NCBI GenBank assembly: GCA_020636645.1
Contig: JACJXO010000001.1
Location: 1 to 64,000 of the forward strand
From: Chitinophagales bacterium
GTDB lineage: Bacteria; Bacteroidota; Bacteroidia; Chitinophagales; BACL12
Length of the DNA: 64,000 bases
Reading direction: 5' to 3'
The notes under the pieces were generated by a model that did not search any database, was not told the origin of the DNA, and was given only the letters and a program-made list of their open reading frames with translations. The position numbers and the translations under genes are program-made. Shown here piece by piece: positions 42,746-50,313 of this stretch (positions are counted from its first letter, which is position 1; every line of letters starts with the position of its first letter).

Positions 42746-43753
42746 TTATGATAGAAATGCAGCTAATGCTGTATGCAAAATCTGTACCGTTTCTTCCAGA
42801 CTGACCCTGGTGGAGCCACCGGAGGCGTTCTTGTGTCCGCCTCCATTGAAATATTCTCTCGCCAGGCGGTCCACATTGATATCTCCCTTACTCCGGAAAG
42901 ATATTTTGATGCGGTCCTTGTCTTCGGTGAACAACACGGCAATGTCCACATCTTTCATGGCCAAGGGAAGGTTGACGATGCCTTCCTTATCGCCTGAGCT
43001 GAGTTTGTATTCTTCCGCTTCTTTCATGGAAATGGTCATGAATGCAGTGCGGTACTCAGGCAGTATCTGCATTTTGTCTTTTAGCATATAGCCGATGAAT
43101 CGCAGCCTGTTCTCGCCGTACTGATTATAGACGTTGTTGTGGATCTCTTCCACATGTATGCCTTTGTGCATCAGGTTGGCCGCGATCTCATGGACCCGGG
43201 CGGTGGTATTGCTGTACTGGAACACGCCGGTATCCATAGCCATGCCTGCATAGATAATAGCAGCCATGTCGGAATCGATATCGGCATCACCATCCATCAT
43301 CCTGATGAGGTCATACACCAGTTCGCAGGTGGAGCTGGCCTCGTCTGACCAGAAGGTAAAATCGGTGAAATCATCCGGGTCGCGGTGGTGATCCACCATC
43401 AGCCATTTCTTACCACGGATCTTCGCAATATCCTCTCCCAGTGATTCTATTCTTTTCAATGCGTTGAAATCCAGAAATCCTATCAGGTCTGAGTTAGCCA
43501 GAATGGCAAAGCAGGTCTTGGGATTCTTCTGGCGGATGAAGACCTTGTCGCTGCCTTTCATCCAGTTCAGGAAATCCGGAAAATCATCAGGGGCGATGAC
43601 CTCGGCGGTATGACCTCTTTTCTCCAGGAAGAATTTCAGTGCCAGGCAGGAGCCGATGGCATCACCGTCGGGACGGGTATGTGCCACCAGGGCGATCTTT
43701 CGGGGTGTGCTGAGGAACTCAAACAGCTCCGGGAGGTTCTTCTCGAGGCGCAT
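42746..43753 (-). CDS. DHH-family phosphoesterase (NrnA/oligoribonuclease-like)
   Basis: A 335-residue DHH/DHHA1 phosphoesterase, the type that degrades nanoRNAs or removes the 3'-phosphate of PAP. HTRPDGDAIG (25-34) gives motif I and VDHHRD (120-125) the namesake DHH motif. The usual C-terminal DHHA1 part follows, with VDRLAREYFNGGGHKNASGG near the end. All are metal-binding or substrate residues. The ATG at 43753 is chosen because upstream codons run into low-complexity repeat text (CCAACTGCCAACTG words on the minus strand). The cyclophilin gene is next in the same operon. Confidence 0.9.
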   Translation of the reverse strand: MRLEKNLPELFEFLSTPRKIALVAHTRPDGDAIGSCLALKFFLEKRGHTAEVIAPDDFPDFLNWMKGSDKVFIRQKNPKTCFAILANSDLIGFLDFNALKRIESLGEDIAKIRGKKWLMVDHHRDPDDFTDFTFWSDEASSTCELVYDLIRMMDGDADIDSDMAAIIYAGMAMDTGVFQYSNTTARVHEIAANLMHKGIHVEEIHNNVYNQYGENRLRFIGYMLKDKMQILPEYRTAFMTISMKEAEEYKLSSGDKEGIVNLPLAMKDVDIAVLFTEDKDRIKISFRSKGDINVDRLAREYFNGGGHKNASGGSTRVSLEETVQILHTALAAFLS

Positions 43754-43773
43754 CGGGGGGTAAAGGTAGTGGA

Positions 43774-43789
43774 AATGCGGAATGCGGAG
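43774..43789 (-). repeat. 16-nt word CTCCGCATTCCGCATT, copy 2
   Basis: Inverse-orientation exact copy of the sequence at 3037-3052, upstream of the DHH gene start. Confidence 0.6.
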
Positions 43790-43989
43790 GGGTAAGGAGT
43801 TGGCGGTCGGCAGCTGACAGTTGGCAGGGTGGAAAATGAAGAATACTGAGGGGAGGACGAAAGGCGGAAGGGGTTGGCAGTTGGCAGGGCACTTCCCACA
43901 GGTCTCATTATTCATCACTATCCTCTCACGTCATAGGTTCTGTATTCCGTGACCTTGGTGCCTCCTTAGTGCCTTTGTGTTAAAATGTG

Positions 43990-44044
43990 GAACACTATGG
44001 CACGGGTCATCGCTATGCTCTGACAAACACAAAGGACACAAGGG
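43990..44044 (+). repeat. Dispersed intergenic repeat, copy C
   Basis: Carries GAACACTATGGCACG (43990-44004), exact reverse complement of 22007-22021, and at 44021-44044 a 20/24 match to 41999-42022. Confidence 0.65.
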
Positions 44045-44130
44045 GCCCTTGAGAAATGAGCATGGAAACTGAGGAAAGAGATTCCCGATAACCACCTTCA
44101 GGAATGATGTATTGGGTTAAGTTAATCAGT

Positions 44131-44170
44131 CCAAAACCAATAACTAATAACCAACAACCACCAACTAATC
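44131..44170 (-). repeat. C-poor repeat, copy 3 (inverted)
   Basis: Contains at 44136-44155 the exact reverse complement of the 20-mer at 26471-26490. On the plus strand it is C-rich and G-free, lying upstream of the ndk promoter. Confidence 0.85.
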
Positions 44171-44183
44171 CCCCTAAATCCCC

Positions 44184-44191
44184 TACCTTTG
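44184..44191 (+). promoter_or_regulatory. -7 box TACCTTTG of ndk
   Basis: Exact TAnnTTTG match, 19 nt before the ndk ATG. No TTG at the usual -33 distance. Confidence 0.55.
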
Positions 44192-44210
44192 CGGCCAAAA
44201 TTGAACGACA

Positions 44211-44630
44211 ATGGCAGGTAATATCACATTGACCATGATCAAGCCCGATGCGGTGAAGAACAACCACATCGGCGGTATTCTGAAGATGATCAACGAAGCC
44301 GGATTCCGCATCCAGGCTATGAAATACACCCGGATGACCCGCGAAGTGGCCGGTGCATTCTATGCGGTTCACAAAGAGCGTCCGTTCTACGGCGAGCTGG
44401 TGGACTTCATGAGCAGCGGTCCGATCGTTGCTGCTGTGCTGGTGAAAGACAATGCAGTGGAAGATTTCCGCAAGCTGATCGGTGCCACCAACCCGGCTGA
44501 AGCTGCCGACGATACCATCCGTAAAATGTATGCTACCAGTATTGGCGAAAATGCCGTGCACGGTTCTGACAGTGATGAGAATGCCGCAATTGAGGCAGGC
44601 TTTCACTTCAGCGCATACGAAAGGTTCTGA
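44211..44630 (+). CDS. ndk: Nucleoside diphosphate kinase
   Basis: A 139-residue enzyme that makes nucleoside triphosphates by phosphate transfer from ATP to NDPs. The catalytic histidine is H117 in NAVHGSDS. Conserved blocks are TLTMIKPDAVKNNHIGGILKMI at the N-terminus, and IGATNPAEAADDTIRKMYATSIGENAVHGSDSDENAAIE near the end. Length matches the family. It has its own promoter (TACCTTTG, 44184-44191) and is followed by a strong terminator at 44683-44704, so it is probably monocistronic. The next gene starts after the terminator. Confidence 0.98.
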   Translation: MAGNITLTMIKPDAVKNNHIGGILKMINEAGFRIQAMKYTRMTREVAGAFYAVHKERPFYGELVDFMSSGPIVAAVLVKDNAVEDFRKLIGATNPAEAADDTIRKMYATSIGENAVHGSDSDENAAIEAGFHFSAYERF

Positions 44631-44682
44631 ATAATTAGCTAATGGATCTTTTATAAGCACTACCAAATCTTTGGACTTGAGA

Positions 44683-44704
44683 AGCGGGCTATGCCCGCTT
44701 TTTT
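44683..44704 (+). terminator. Terminator of ndk
   Basis: AGCGGGC (44683-44689), loop TAT, GCCCGCT (44693-44699), then TTTTT. The stop of ndk is 52 nt upstream. Confidence 0.93.
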
Positions 44705-44722
44705 CATGTGTATATTTATCCC

Positions 44723-45853
44723 ATGAAATTTCTCTCCTGCATCCTGTTGTTGGCTTCCGTTTCTGTTGGTGCCCAGACCACTGTCATTGACAGCATCCAT
44801 TCCGGCGGACAGAGCCGCCAGTATTACCTGTATGTGCCGGCTGCCTATGATGGCAGTGAACCCAGGCCCCTGGTACTGAATCTGCACGGCTATGGTTCCT
44901 ATGCGTTTCAACAGATATTCTATGGTGAATTCCGCCCGATAGCCGATACTGCGAACTTCCTCATTCTGCTGCCCGATGGCACCCAGGATGTGTTGGGATT
45001 TCAGCACTGGAACACCTTCAATGCTTTCGGCACCGGTGTGGATGATGTGGCCTTTATCAGCGATCTGCTGGACAGTATCTCTGCCGAATACAATATCGAC
45101 CAGAACAGGATCTACTCTACCGGTATGAGCAACGGAGGATTCATGAGCTATGAACTGGCCTGTCAGCTGAGCGACCGCATTGCAGCCATCGCTTCGGTTA
45201 CAGGTACTATGGATACTGATCACTTCGATTACTGCAGTCCTTCCCACCCAACCCCTGTCATGGAGATACACGGCACTGCTGATGCCACAGTTCCTTATGC
45301 AGGCAGTGGTGATTTTCTGCCGATAGATGAACTGCTGGACTACTGGATATCCTATAACAATTGCAACACGACACCGGAGTTTACCGAGATACCGGATACA
45401 GACCCGGGCGATGGCAGTACAGTAGAACACTACATATGGTCTGGTGGTGATAACGGTGTCTCTGTAGAACACTTCAAGGTGATCAACGGAGGACATACCT
45501 GGCCAGGTACCATTTTGTTATTACCTGCCAGCGGCAGCACGAATAAAGACATCAATGCCAGTGCAGAGATCTGGCGCTTCTTCAGCCGGTACAGCCTGGA
45601 CGTACTGACAGATCTGGATGAAAGTGATATACATCCTGAAGAATTACTGGTGTATCCCAACCCGGGAAACGGACTTTTCGTCCTGGAATTTCCCGGCAAG
45701 AACAGCCCTATTCCGGTGCTGGTAAAAGACCTTAGCGGTCGCCTGGTCATGACCGGAAATTCGGCAGATGAACAGATGGATATCCGTTCGCTGCCTGCCG
45801 GCATCTATATGCTGACCGCAGGAAATGCCGGTACGATCTATATCAAGCAGTAA
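44723..45853 (+). CDS. PHB-depolymerase/LpqC-like secreted esterase with T9SS domain
   Basis: A 376-residue exported esterase. Signal peptide MKFLSCILLLASVSVGAQ. The alpha/beta hydrolase core has LNLHGYGS near residue 53 (oxyanion region), the nucleophile elbow GMSNG with S136, an Asp in the HGTADATVPYAGS segment, and a catalytic His in NGGHTWPG. This matches the esterase/PHB-depolymerase (LpqC) family. The C-terminal about 75 residues are a T9SS type A domain (LVYPNPGNGLF, ending GTIYIKQ), indicating export to the surface. The ATG at 44723 is chosen since MKFLSC starts the signal. The stop is 2 nt from the end of the convergent gene. The polymer or ester substrate is unknown. Confidence 0.9.
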   Translation: MKFLSCILLLASVSVGAQTTVIDSIHSGGQSRQYYLYVPAAYDGSEPRPLVLNLHGYGSYAFQQIFYGEFRPIADTANFLILLPDGTQDVLGFQHWNTFNAFGTGVDDVAFISDLLDSISAEYNIDQNRIYSTGMSNGGFMSYELACQLSDRIAAIASVTGTMDTDHFDYCSPSHPTPVMEIHGTADATVPYAGSGDFLPIDELLDYWISYNNCNTTPEFTEIPDTDPGDGSTVEHYIWSGGDNGVSVEHFKVINGGHTWPGTILLLPASGSTNKDINASAEIWRFFSRYSLDVLTDLDESDIHPEELLVYPNPGNGLFVLEFPGKNSPIPVLVKDLSGRLVMTGNSADEQMDIRSLPAGIYMLTAGNAGTIYIKQ

Positions 45854-45855
45854 GG

Positions 45856-47901
45856 TTAATACACCAGTATCTTCCTGCTGTCCTGATAGAGATCTGTGCT
45901 GTATTTGAGGATATACCATCCAGCTGCAAGCTGACCGGTAGATAACTCTGTTGTTCCGTTGATCGTGCTGTTGTACACTGCTTGTCCCTGCATATCAAAT
46001 ACCTGAACCTGTGCCGGCTGATCGCTGCTGACGATCCAGTTGTTCAGGCCATTCCACAGCAACCAGTCTGCGTGCAATTCTTCTGAGAATCCGACAGGCT
46101 CTTCTATATCAACGGAAACACATGCTGAGATCTCTGAGCAAGGCCCCCATGTGATCTCTACAGCATAGCTACCTGATTCAGTGGCGGAGAAAACGGCTTC
46201 TGTAGCACCTTCAACAGGTGTCATACCATCATTACAATCCAGCCACTGATAGGAATAATCTGGTGAATATACAGCATTGAGTACTGTATCATCTGAAGTA
46301 ATGGTTATATCAATATCATGAATAACAAGAGAAAGTTCAAAGGTAGAATCACAGCCATCAACGGTGGTGAATGAGGCCACATATTCTCCTGCTTCGCTCA
46401 GAACAGTACCATGAAAATCATAGGTCTCGCCGGCGCAAATGGTAGCTGACTCTTCCAGGAAATATGAGATACATGTATTGTACCGTGCAATGTATCCGTC
46501 AAATCCGGTGTTTCCGTACAAGAGTATTTCACCTGGCCCGGGATCAATGTCCAGTGGCGACTGCATTCTTCCTCCTGTCAGGATATCTCCATTTGGTGCC
46601 ATGGTCAGCACATGACCATAATCGGAATAGGGAGAGCCCATATTTCCGGCTTCGATCAATGCACCGTCAAAATCGTACTGTACGAGGTAGATATCGTAGA
46701 ACCCGGCTGATGTTTGCTCCCATGTACCGGGACCGGGATCAAAATCTACGGTTGAGCCGAATGTTCCTGTTACCACCGGACCTGATGCCGATACAGCTAC
46801 TGCATATCCCTCTTCTGCATCACTTCCGCCTGCACGTATGGCCCAGAGATCATCGCCGAAGGCTGTATAGGCCGCCAGGAACATATCGCTTTGCAGAGCA
46901 GAGGTGAGCTCCAGAGAACCACCTGTAGAACTGAAATTGATCGTATTGTTGAAGTTGCCGGTCATATAGATATTGCCATCATTATCGGTAGCAAGATCAT
47001 GACCAAAATCTGCAGAAGATCCACCGAAGGTATGCCCCCAGAGGTAATCGCCATCGGTGTCATAGGCACAGAGGAATACGTCATTCAGGCCATTGCTGCT
47101 ATGGTTATCAACGGCTGCTGAAGCATCCAGATCTATGGTGGTTGTAAAATCGCCGGTGAGGAAAAGCATATCATTCCAGTAAGCAAGACCATCCACGAAG
47201 TCAGACCCTCCACCGCCGAAAGATCTTGCCCAGACGGCTTCACCATCCAGGTTGAACTTTGCAAGAAACACATCAGTGGTAAATCCGGGATTGGACAGTG
47301 TAATGGAATCTGCTACGCCTGCAAATTTCATTTCAATGCGGTAACCACCCGACATATACAGAAAACCATCGTCGCCCAGCACCAGCTCTTTACCATCGTC
47401 TGTAAAATCTTCTCCAAAACGATGTGCCCAGACCAGTTCTCCGAGGGCGTTGTATTTGATCAGGAAAACATCGTTGAGGCCTGATGCTTCCAGAATGAAT
47501 TCGCCGGCACCCGGATCAACATCCATGCTGTTCTGGAAGGAACCGGTCACATAGATATTACCATCGGCATCCAACACCACATCAGCTGCAACATCATCTG
47601 AGCTTCCCCCGAAACCGATCACAAAGTTGAGTGTACCATCAGCCTGATAGCTTGCCAGGCTGACATCTTTTCCACCTGCAGAGGTCAGGTTCAGAGAGGG
47701 TCCATCTCCATCAAATATGCAGGTATTAATAAATGACCCGGCAGTAACAACAGTACCTGAATCATGCGCAGCAATGGCTTTTATCTCGTCATTATTGTTG
47801 GAGTAATGCGAGTAGGACCAGAGGTGATTGAATTGTGCAGATGCGGTCTGTATGAGTCCGGCCAGCAACCAAACAAAGAGACTGGATAATTTTTGAATCA
47901 T
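45856..47901 (-). CDS. Secreted SBBP-like beta-propeller repeat protein with T9SS-like C-terminus
   Basis: A 681-residue exported protein with signal peptide MIQKLSSLFVWLLAGLIQTASAQ. Residues about 30-480 contain seven or more SBBP-like propeller repeats (VTGSFQNSMDVDPGAGEFILEASGLNDVFLIKYNALGELVWAHRFG type). Each names an asset and compares with another in the form of delta plus description. Residues about 490-610 look like one or two Ig/PKD-like domains (ATICAGETYDFHGTVLSEAGEYVASFTTVDGCDSTFELSL). The last about 70 residues resemble a T9SS domain (VQVFDMQGQAVYNST ... GWYILKYS ... SRKILVY). No enzymatic motif. A surface or extracellular role is inferred. The 3' end abuts the esterase gene. Confidence 0.82.
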   Translation of the reverse strand: MIQKLSSLFVWLLAGLIQTASAQFNHLWSYSHYSNNNDEIKAIAAHDSGTVVTAGSFINTCIFDGDGPSLNLTSAGGKDVSLASYQADGTLNFVIGFGGSSDDVAADVVLDADGNIYVTGSFQNSMDVDPGAGEFILEASGLNDVFLIKYNALGELVWAHRFGEDFTDDGKELVLGDDGFLYMSGGYRIEMKFAGVADSITLSNPGFTTDVFLAKFNLDGEAVWARSFGGGGSDFVDGLAYWNDMLFLTGDFTTTIDLDASAAVDNHSSNGLNDVFLCAYDTDGDYLWGHTFGGSSADFGHDLATDNDGNIYMTGNFNNTINFSSTGGSLELTSALQSDMFLAAYTAFGDDLWAIRAGGSDAEEGYAVAVSASGPVVTGTFGSTVDFDPGPGTWEQTSAGFYDIYLVQYDFDGALIEAGNMGSPYSDYGHVLTMAPNGDILTGGRMQSPLDIDPGPGEILLYGNTGFDGYIARYNTCISYFLEESATICAGETYDFHGTVLSEAGEYVASFTTVDGCDSTFELSLVIHDIDITITSDDTVLNAVYSPDYSYQWLDCNDGMTPVEGATEAVFSATESGSYAVEITWGPCSEISACVSVDIEEPVGFSEELHADWLLWNGLNNWIVSSDQPAQVQVFDMQGQAVYNSTINGTTELSTGQLAAGWYILKYSTDLYQDSRKILVY

Positions 47902-47941
47902 CTGCTAATATACTCCATACAGGAGGTATAAAACAAGATGC

Positions 47942-47966
47942 AGCCGGACCTGCATGAGATCCGGCT
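47942..47966 (-). terminator. Possible terminator of the 48005-49021 gene
   Basis: AGCCGGA / TCCGGCT, 7-bp stem with an 11-nt loop, followed on the minus strand by GCATCTTGTTTTAT. Plausible but not perfect. Confidence 0.45.
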
Positions 47967-48004
47967 ACATCCGGGTAAATGCCTGCATGGCAGGTATTGT
48001 ATGT

Positions 48005-49021
48005 TTATTCGCTCACGATCAGCCTGGTAACATGATCCGCTTTTTCTGTTGCAATTTGCAACAGGTAGCAACCAGCGTCAACCTGTCCGTCAAAAGAAAG
48101 TGATTGCATGCCGGGTTTCAGTTCCATATTTCTCTGCCAGACTTTGCGGCCATGGAGATCTGTAAGTGTAAGGACCGCATTGCTTTGTTCATTCCATTCA
48201 AAAGACAGTGACTGTTGTGCTGAAACAGGGTTAGGAAACAATCTGACAGAATAATTTTCAGCTGATCCAATTGCCACCGGTACGGCAGGCAGGGGTGCCT
48301 TATCATACCAGATAAGAGGGGTGGTGCTGAAGCCGTCAAAGTTCTCTTCCATAAGCAGCAGCCAGAAACGATAGTCAGAAGATACCCAGGCCCATTGTTC
48401 CTTTGTTGTGGTGGTGGTAGTGCCGAAGGTGATCTCCTGTGTTCTGAAGAAATGGTATCGAACAACGTTTTCATATGTACCTGTTGGCAGGATCAGCGTA
48501 CCATAACCGTCTGCCTCGAAGTCCACATCGCCGGTAAAGGGCAGGGAAAAACCGGCAGCGGTGCTGGTTCCTGCGAAGTCATCAGCATGTGAATCGCCGA
48601 AGGAATAATCCAACGGGATAAACAATTCACTGTCTGAATAGTCCATGGTAAATGTATCAGACAGACCTATAACTCCGGCATATCCAACAGCAGCCACACC
48701 TGTGGCGTCAATATGGTAGTAGCTGTAGTAGTCTTCCCAGGAGCGACCACAAATGGTAGCGTCATCAAACAGGTCGGCCCATGGGGTAACAGCAGGATCT
48801 TCATAGACGAAGTATTGTTCTTCTGCTGCTGATATCCAGGTCATATCCCAGGTCTGGTCTGCTCCGGCAGTTCCGGGTGCAACAGGCTGGTTACTGAGCG
48901 CAATGATGACCGAATCACCAACCTGCGGCATATTGGACAAACCGATAACCGGTTGCGCCATGATTCCGGCGGTGGGAACGAGTGCCCACAAAACCAGAAG
49001 TAAGGTGTTTGCTCTTTTCAT
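48005..49021 (-). CDS. Secreted protein of unknown function with T9SS domain
   Basis: A 338-residue exported protein with signal peptide MKRANTLLLVLWALVPTAGIMAQ. The middle is beta-rich (YFVYEDPAVTPWADLFDDATICG, DDFAGTSTAAGFSLPFTGDVDFEADGYGTLILPTGTYENVVRYHFF) with no family that I recognise. The last about 75 residues are a T9SS type A domain (VRLFPNPVSAQQSLSFEW, ending CYLLQIATEKADHVTRLIVSE). I chose the ATG at 49021, 5 nt after the upstream lipoprotein stop. A TTG three codons earlier (49030) would be an unusual start. It is cotranscribed with the lipoprotein gene. The substrate or ligand is unknown. Confidence 0.78.
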   Translation of the reverse strand: MKRANTLLLVLWALVPTAGIMAQPVIGLSNMPQVGDSVIIALSNQPVAPGTAGADQTWDMTWISAAEEQYFVYEDPAVTPWADLFDDATICGRSWEDYYSYYHIDATGVAAVGYAGVIGLSDTFTMDYSDSELFIPLDYSFGDSHADDFAGTSTAAGFSLPFTGDVDFEADGYGTLILPTGTYENVVRYHFFRTQEITFGTTTTTTKEQWAWVSSDYRFWLLLMEENFDGFSTTPLIWYDKAPLPAVPVAIGSAENYSVRLFPNPVSAQQSLSFEWNEQSNAVLTLTDLHGRKVWQRNMELKPGMQSLSFDGQVDAGCYLLQIATEKADHVTRLIVSE

Positions 49022-49026
49022 TTTTC

Positions 49027-49569
49027 TCAATTTACCTGGGTTACACTAAAGGAACCTTCAGAGATGGTCATCGTATCTGATGTATCATCCTGCCCACCTG
49101 TAAAAGAGAAGGAGCCGCTCACTTTTTCTTCATCCCAGTAGGTGATGGTCAGGGTACCTGTTGCGGCGGCATTGTTGATGTTTGGAGCAGAGAATGCTTC
49201 ATCGGAGGTATCTGTATAGGCCATTGCCACGTAGTTGGTAAAACTCATCAGGCTGGTAGGAAAACTCCCTTCCACCCCTGTCCATAGTGAGATGGACAAT
49301 ACCAGAGAAGACCCGTCGGCTGCTTCACCACTGATGGTAAGGGTTTTGGTTCCGGCCACTTCTACCATGACCGCAACGACATTGGTCGTATCAGATTGCC
49401 AGTCTGCACCATCTGTTTTGCAGCTCAGCATTGTTTCAGTGGGCGGGTTGTTGCCCCCGTTATTATTGTTGTTATTGTTGTTGTTTGGATCTGGTTCCTG
49501 CTCTTTATTGCAGGCAGCCGCCAGCGCAACAAATGCAAAAAGTAATGTTAGAAGTCCGGATGTTTTCAT
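49027..49569 (-). CDS. DUF6252-like lipoprotein with poly-Asn tract
   Basis: A 180-residue lipoprotein. The lipobox ends at C20 (LAAAC in FVALAAACNKEQ). A Pro/Asn-rich linker follows with nine consecutive Asn, written by a trinucleotide repeat at nt 49459-49485. The mature domain (MLSCKTDGADWQSDTTNVVAVMVEVAGTKTLTISGEAADGSSLVLSISLWTG ... TGTLTITYWDEEKVSGSFSFTGGQ) looks like the DUF6252 beta-rich fold. It starts at the ATG at 49569, has its own good promoter (TTG-N19-TAGTTTTG on the minus strand, 49605-49635) and is followed by the T9SS gene. Function unknown. Confidence 0.75.
   Translation of the reverse strand: MKTSGLLTLLFAFVALAAACNKEQEPDPNNNNNNNNNGGNNPPTETMLSCKTDGADWQSDTTNVVAVMVEVAGTKTLTISGEAADGSSLVLSISLWTGVEGSFPTSLMSFTNYVAMAYTDTSDEAFSAPNINNAAATGTLTITYWDEEKVSGSFSFTGGQDDTSDTMTISEGSFSVTQVN
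49459..49485 (-). repeat. Nine-codon AAC/AAT tract (poly-Asn)
   Basis: Nine adjacent Asn codons (AAC or AAT) on the minus strand in the lipoprotein gene. Slippage here would lengthen or shorten the linker without breaking the frame. Confidence 0.8.
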
Positions 49570-49604
49570 TGCATTGTGTTTTAGATATGAAATAAATTAC
49601 AATG

Positions 49605-49635
49605 CAAAACTATGGCCGGAAGGATGCCCGGTCAA
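49605..49635 (-). promoter_or_regulatory. Promoter of the lipoprotein gene (TTG-N20-TAGTTTTG)
   Basis: On the minus strand a TTG (49633-49635) is followed by 20 nt and TAGTTTTG (49605-49612), matching the Bacteroidota consensus. It lies 35 nt from the start at 49569 and between the response regulator stop and the lipoprotein, so the latter can be expressed separately. Confidence 0.65.
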
Positions 49636-49653
49636 TCGCACATATGAGGTATT

Positions 49654-50286
49654 TTAAACGATCTTATTGCGCAATGCGGTGGAAACAGCCTCGCCTCTTG
49701 TGTTGACCTGCAGTTTGCGGTAGATGTTTCTGATATGGGTTCTGACCGTATGACCACTTATGAAGAGTTCTGCTGCTATGACCTGGTAGTTTTCACCCTG
49801 TGTGAGCCGGGTCAGAATTTCCTTTTCTCTGTCAGAGAGGTCATAGTTGACAGCCGGTCTAAAAGACATGGTAACCTTGCGTGCAATGGAAGGAGACATT
49901 GGAGACCCGCCCTGTCTGACCTCTTCAATGGCCTGCAGCAGTTTGACCGGAGGTGTATCTTTCAGCAGATAGCCTGTGGCGCCGGCACACAGAGACTGGT
50001 AAATGAGATCAGGGTCATCCTGAATGGTAAGCATGATGATATTCAGTTCAGGTATCTGTTCGGTAAGCTTTCCTGTGCCTGAAATTCCATCCATTCCCGG
50101 CAGGTTGATATCCATCAATACCACATCAGGAGGATCAGCTATCAACCCGGGCAGGGCATCTTCGCAGGAGGAAAACGTTCTTTTGCAGCTGAATCCCGGC
50201 GACAGGTCAATGATCTGCTCCAGCAGTTCTCTGATCTCCTGTTCGTCTTCCACGATCGCTACCCGAATACTCTCCTGTATGTCCAT
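49654..50286 (-). CDS. NarL/FixJ-family response regulator
   Basis: A 210-residue response regulator. The receiver domain has acidic residues E13/D14, the phosphate-accepting D59 in VVLMDINLPGMDG and the conserved K109 in YLLKD. The C-terminal LuxR-type helix-turn-helix (YDLSDREKEILTRLTQGENYQVIAAELFISGHTVRTHIRNIYRKLQV) binds DNA. It starts 27 nt after the kinase stop, so kinase and regulator are one operon. The target genes are unknown. All key residues are intact. Confidence 0.93.
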   Translation of the reverse strand: MDIQESIRVAIVEDEQEIRELLEQIIDLSPGFSCKRTFSSCEDALPGLIADPPDVVLMDINLPGMDGISGTGKLTEQIPELNIIMLTIQDDPDLIYQSLCAGATGYLLKDTPPVKLLQAIEEVRQGGSPMSPSIARKVTMSFRPAVNYDLSDREKEILTRLTQGENYQVIAAELFISGHTVRTHIRNIYRKLQVNTRGEAVSTALRNKIV

Positions 50287-50313
50287 GTGGTATAAAAGTA
50301 AGGTGACAGAATT

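Larger units (their letters stand above)
43754..44210. other. 457-nt gene-free divergent spacer, repeat-rich
   Basis: No gene found here. It holds the CTCCGCATT word, two CAGTTGGCAG words (43818-43882), part of dispersed repeat family A/B (43925-44050), an inverted copy of the GTTGGTTATT family (44131-44170) and then the ndk promoter (44184-44191). An in-frame extension of the DHH gene to 43918 is only the read-through of these repeats. Confidence 0.8.

Noticed and set aside
43754..43918. N-terminal extension of the DHH gene
   Set aside because: Low-complexity text from intergenic repeats, with a normal ATG at 43753 before the first conserved motif.
44013..44666. Minus-strand 217-codon frame over ndk and the repeat spacer
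   Set aside because: Antisense to ndk; the rest is dispersed repeat.
44660..45496. Minus-strand 278-codon frame over the esterase gene
   Set aside because: Antisense to a protein with a clear signal peptide, nucleophile elbow and T9SS domain.
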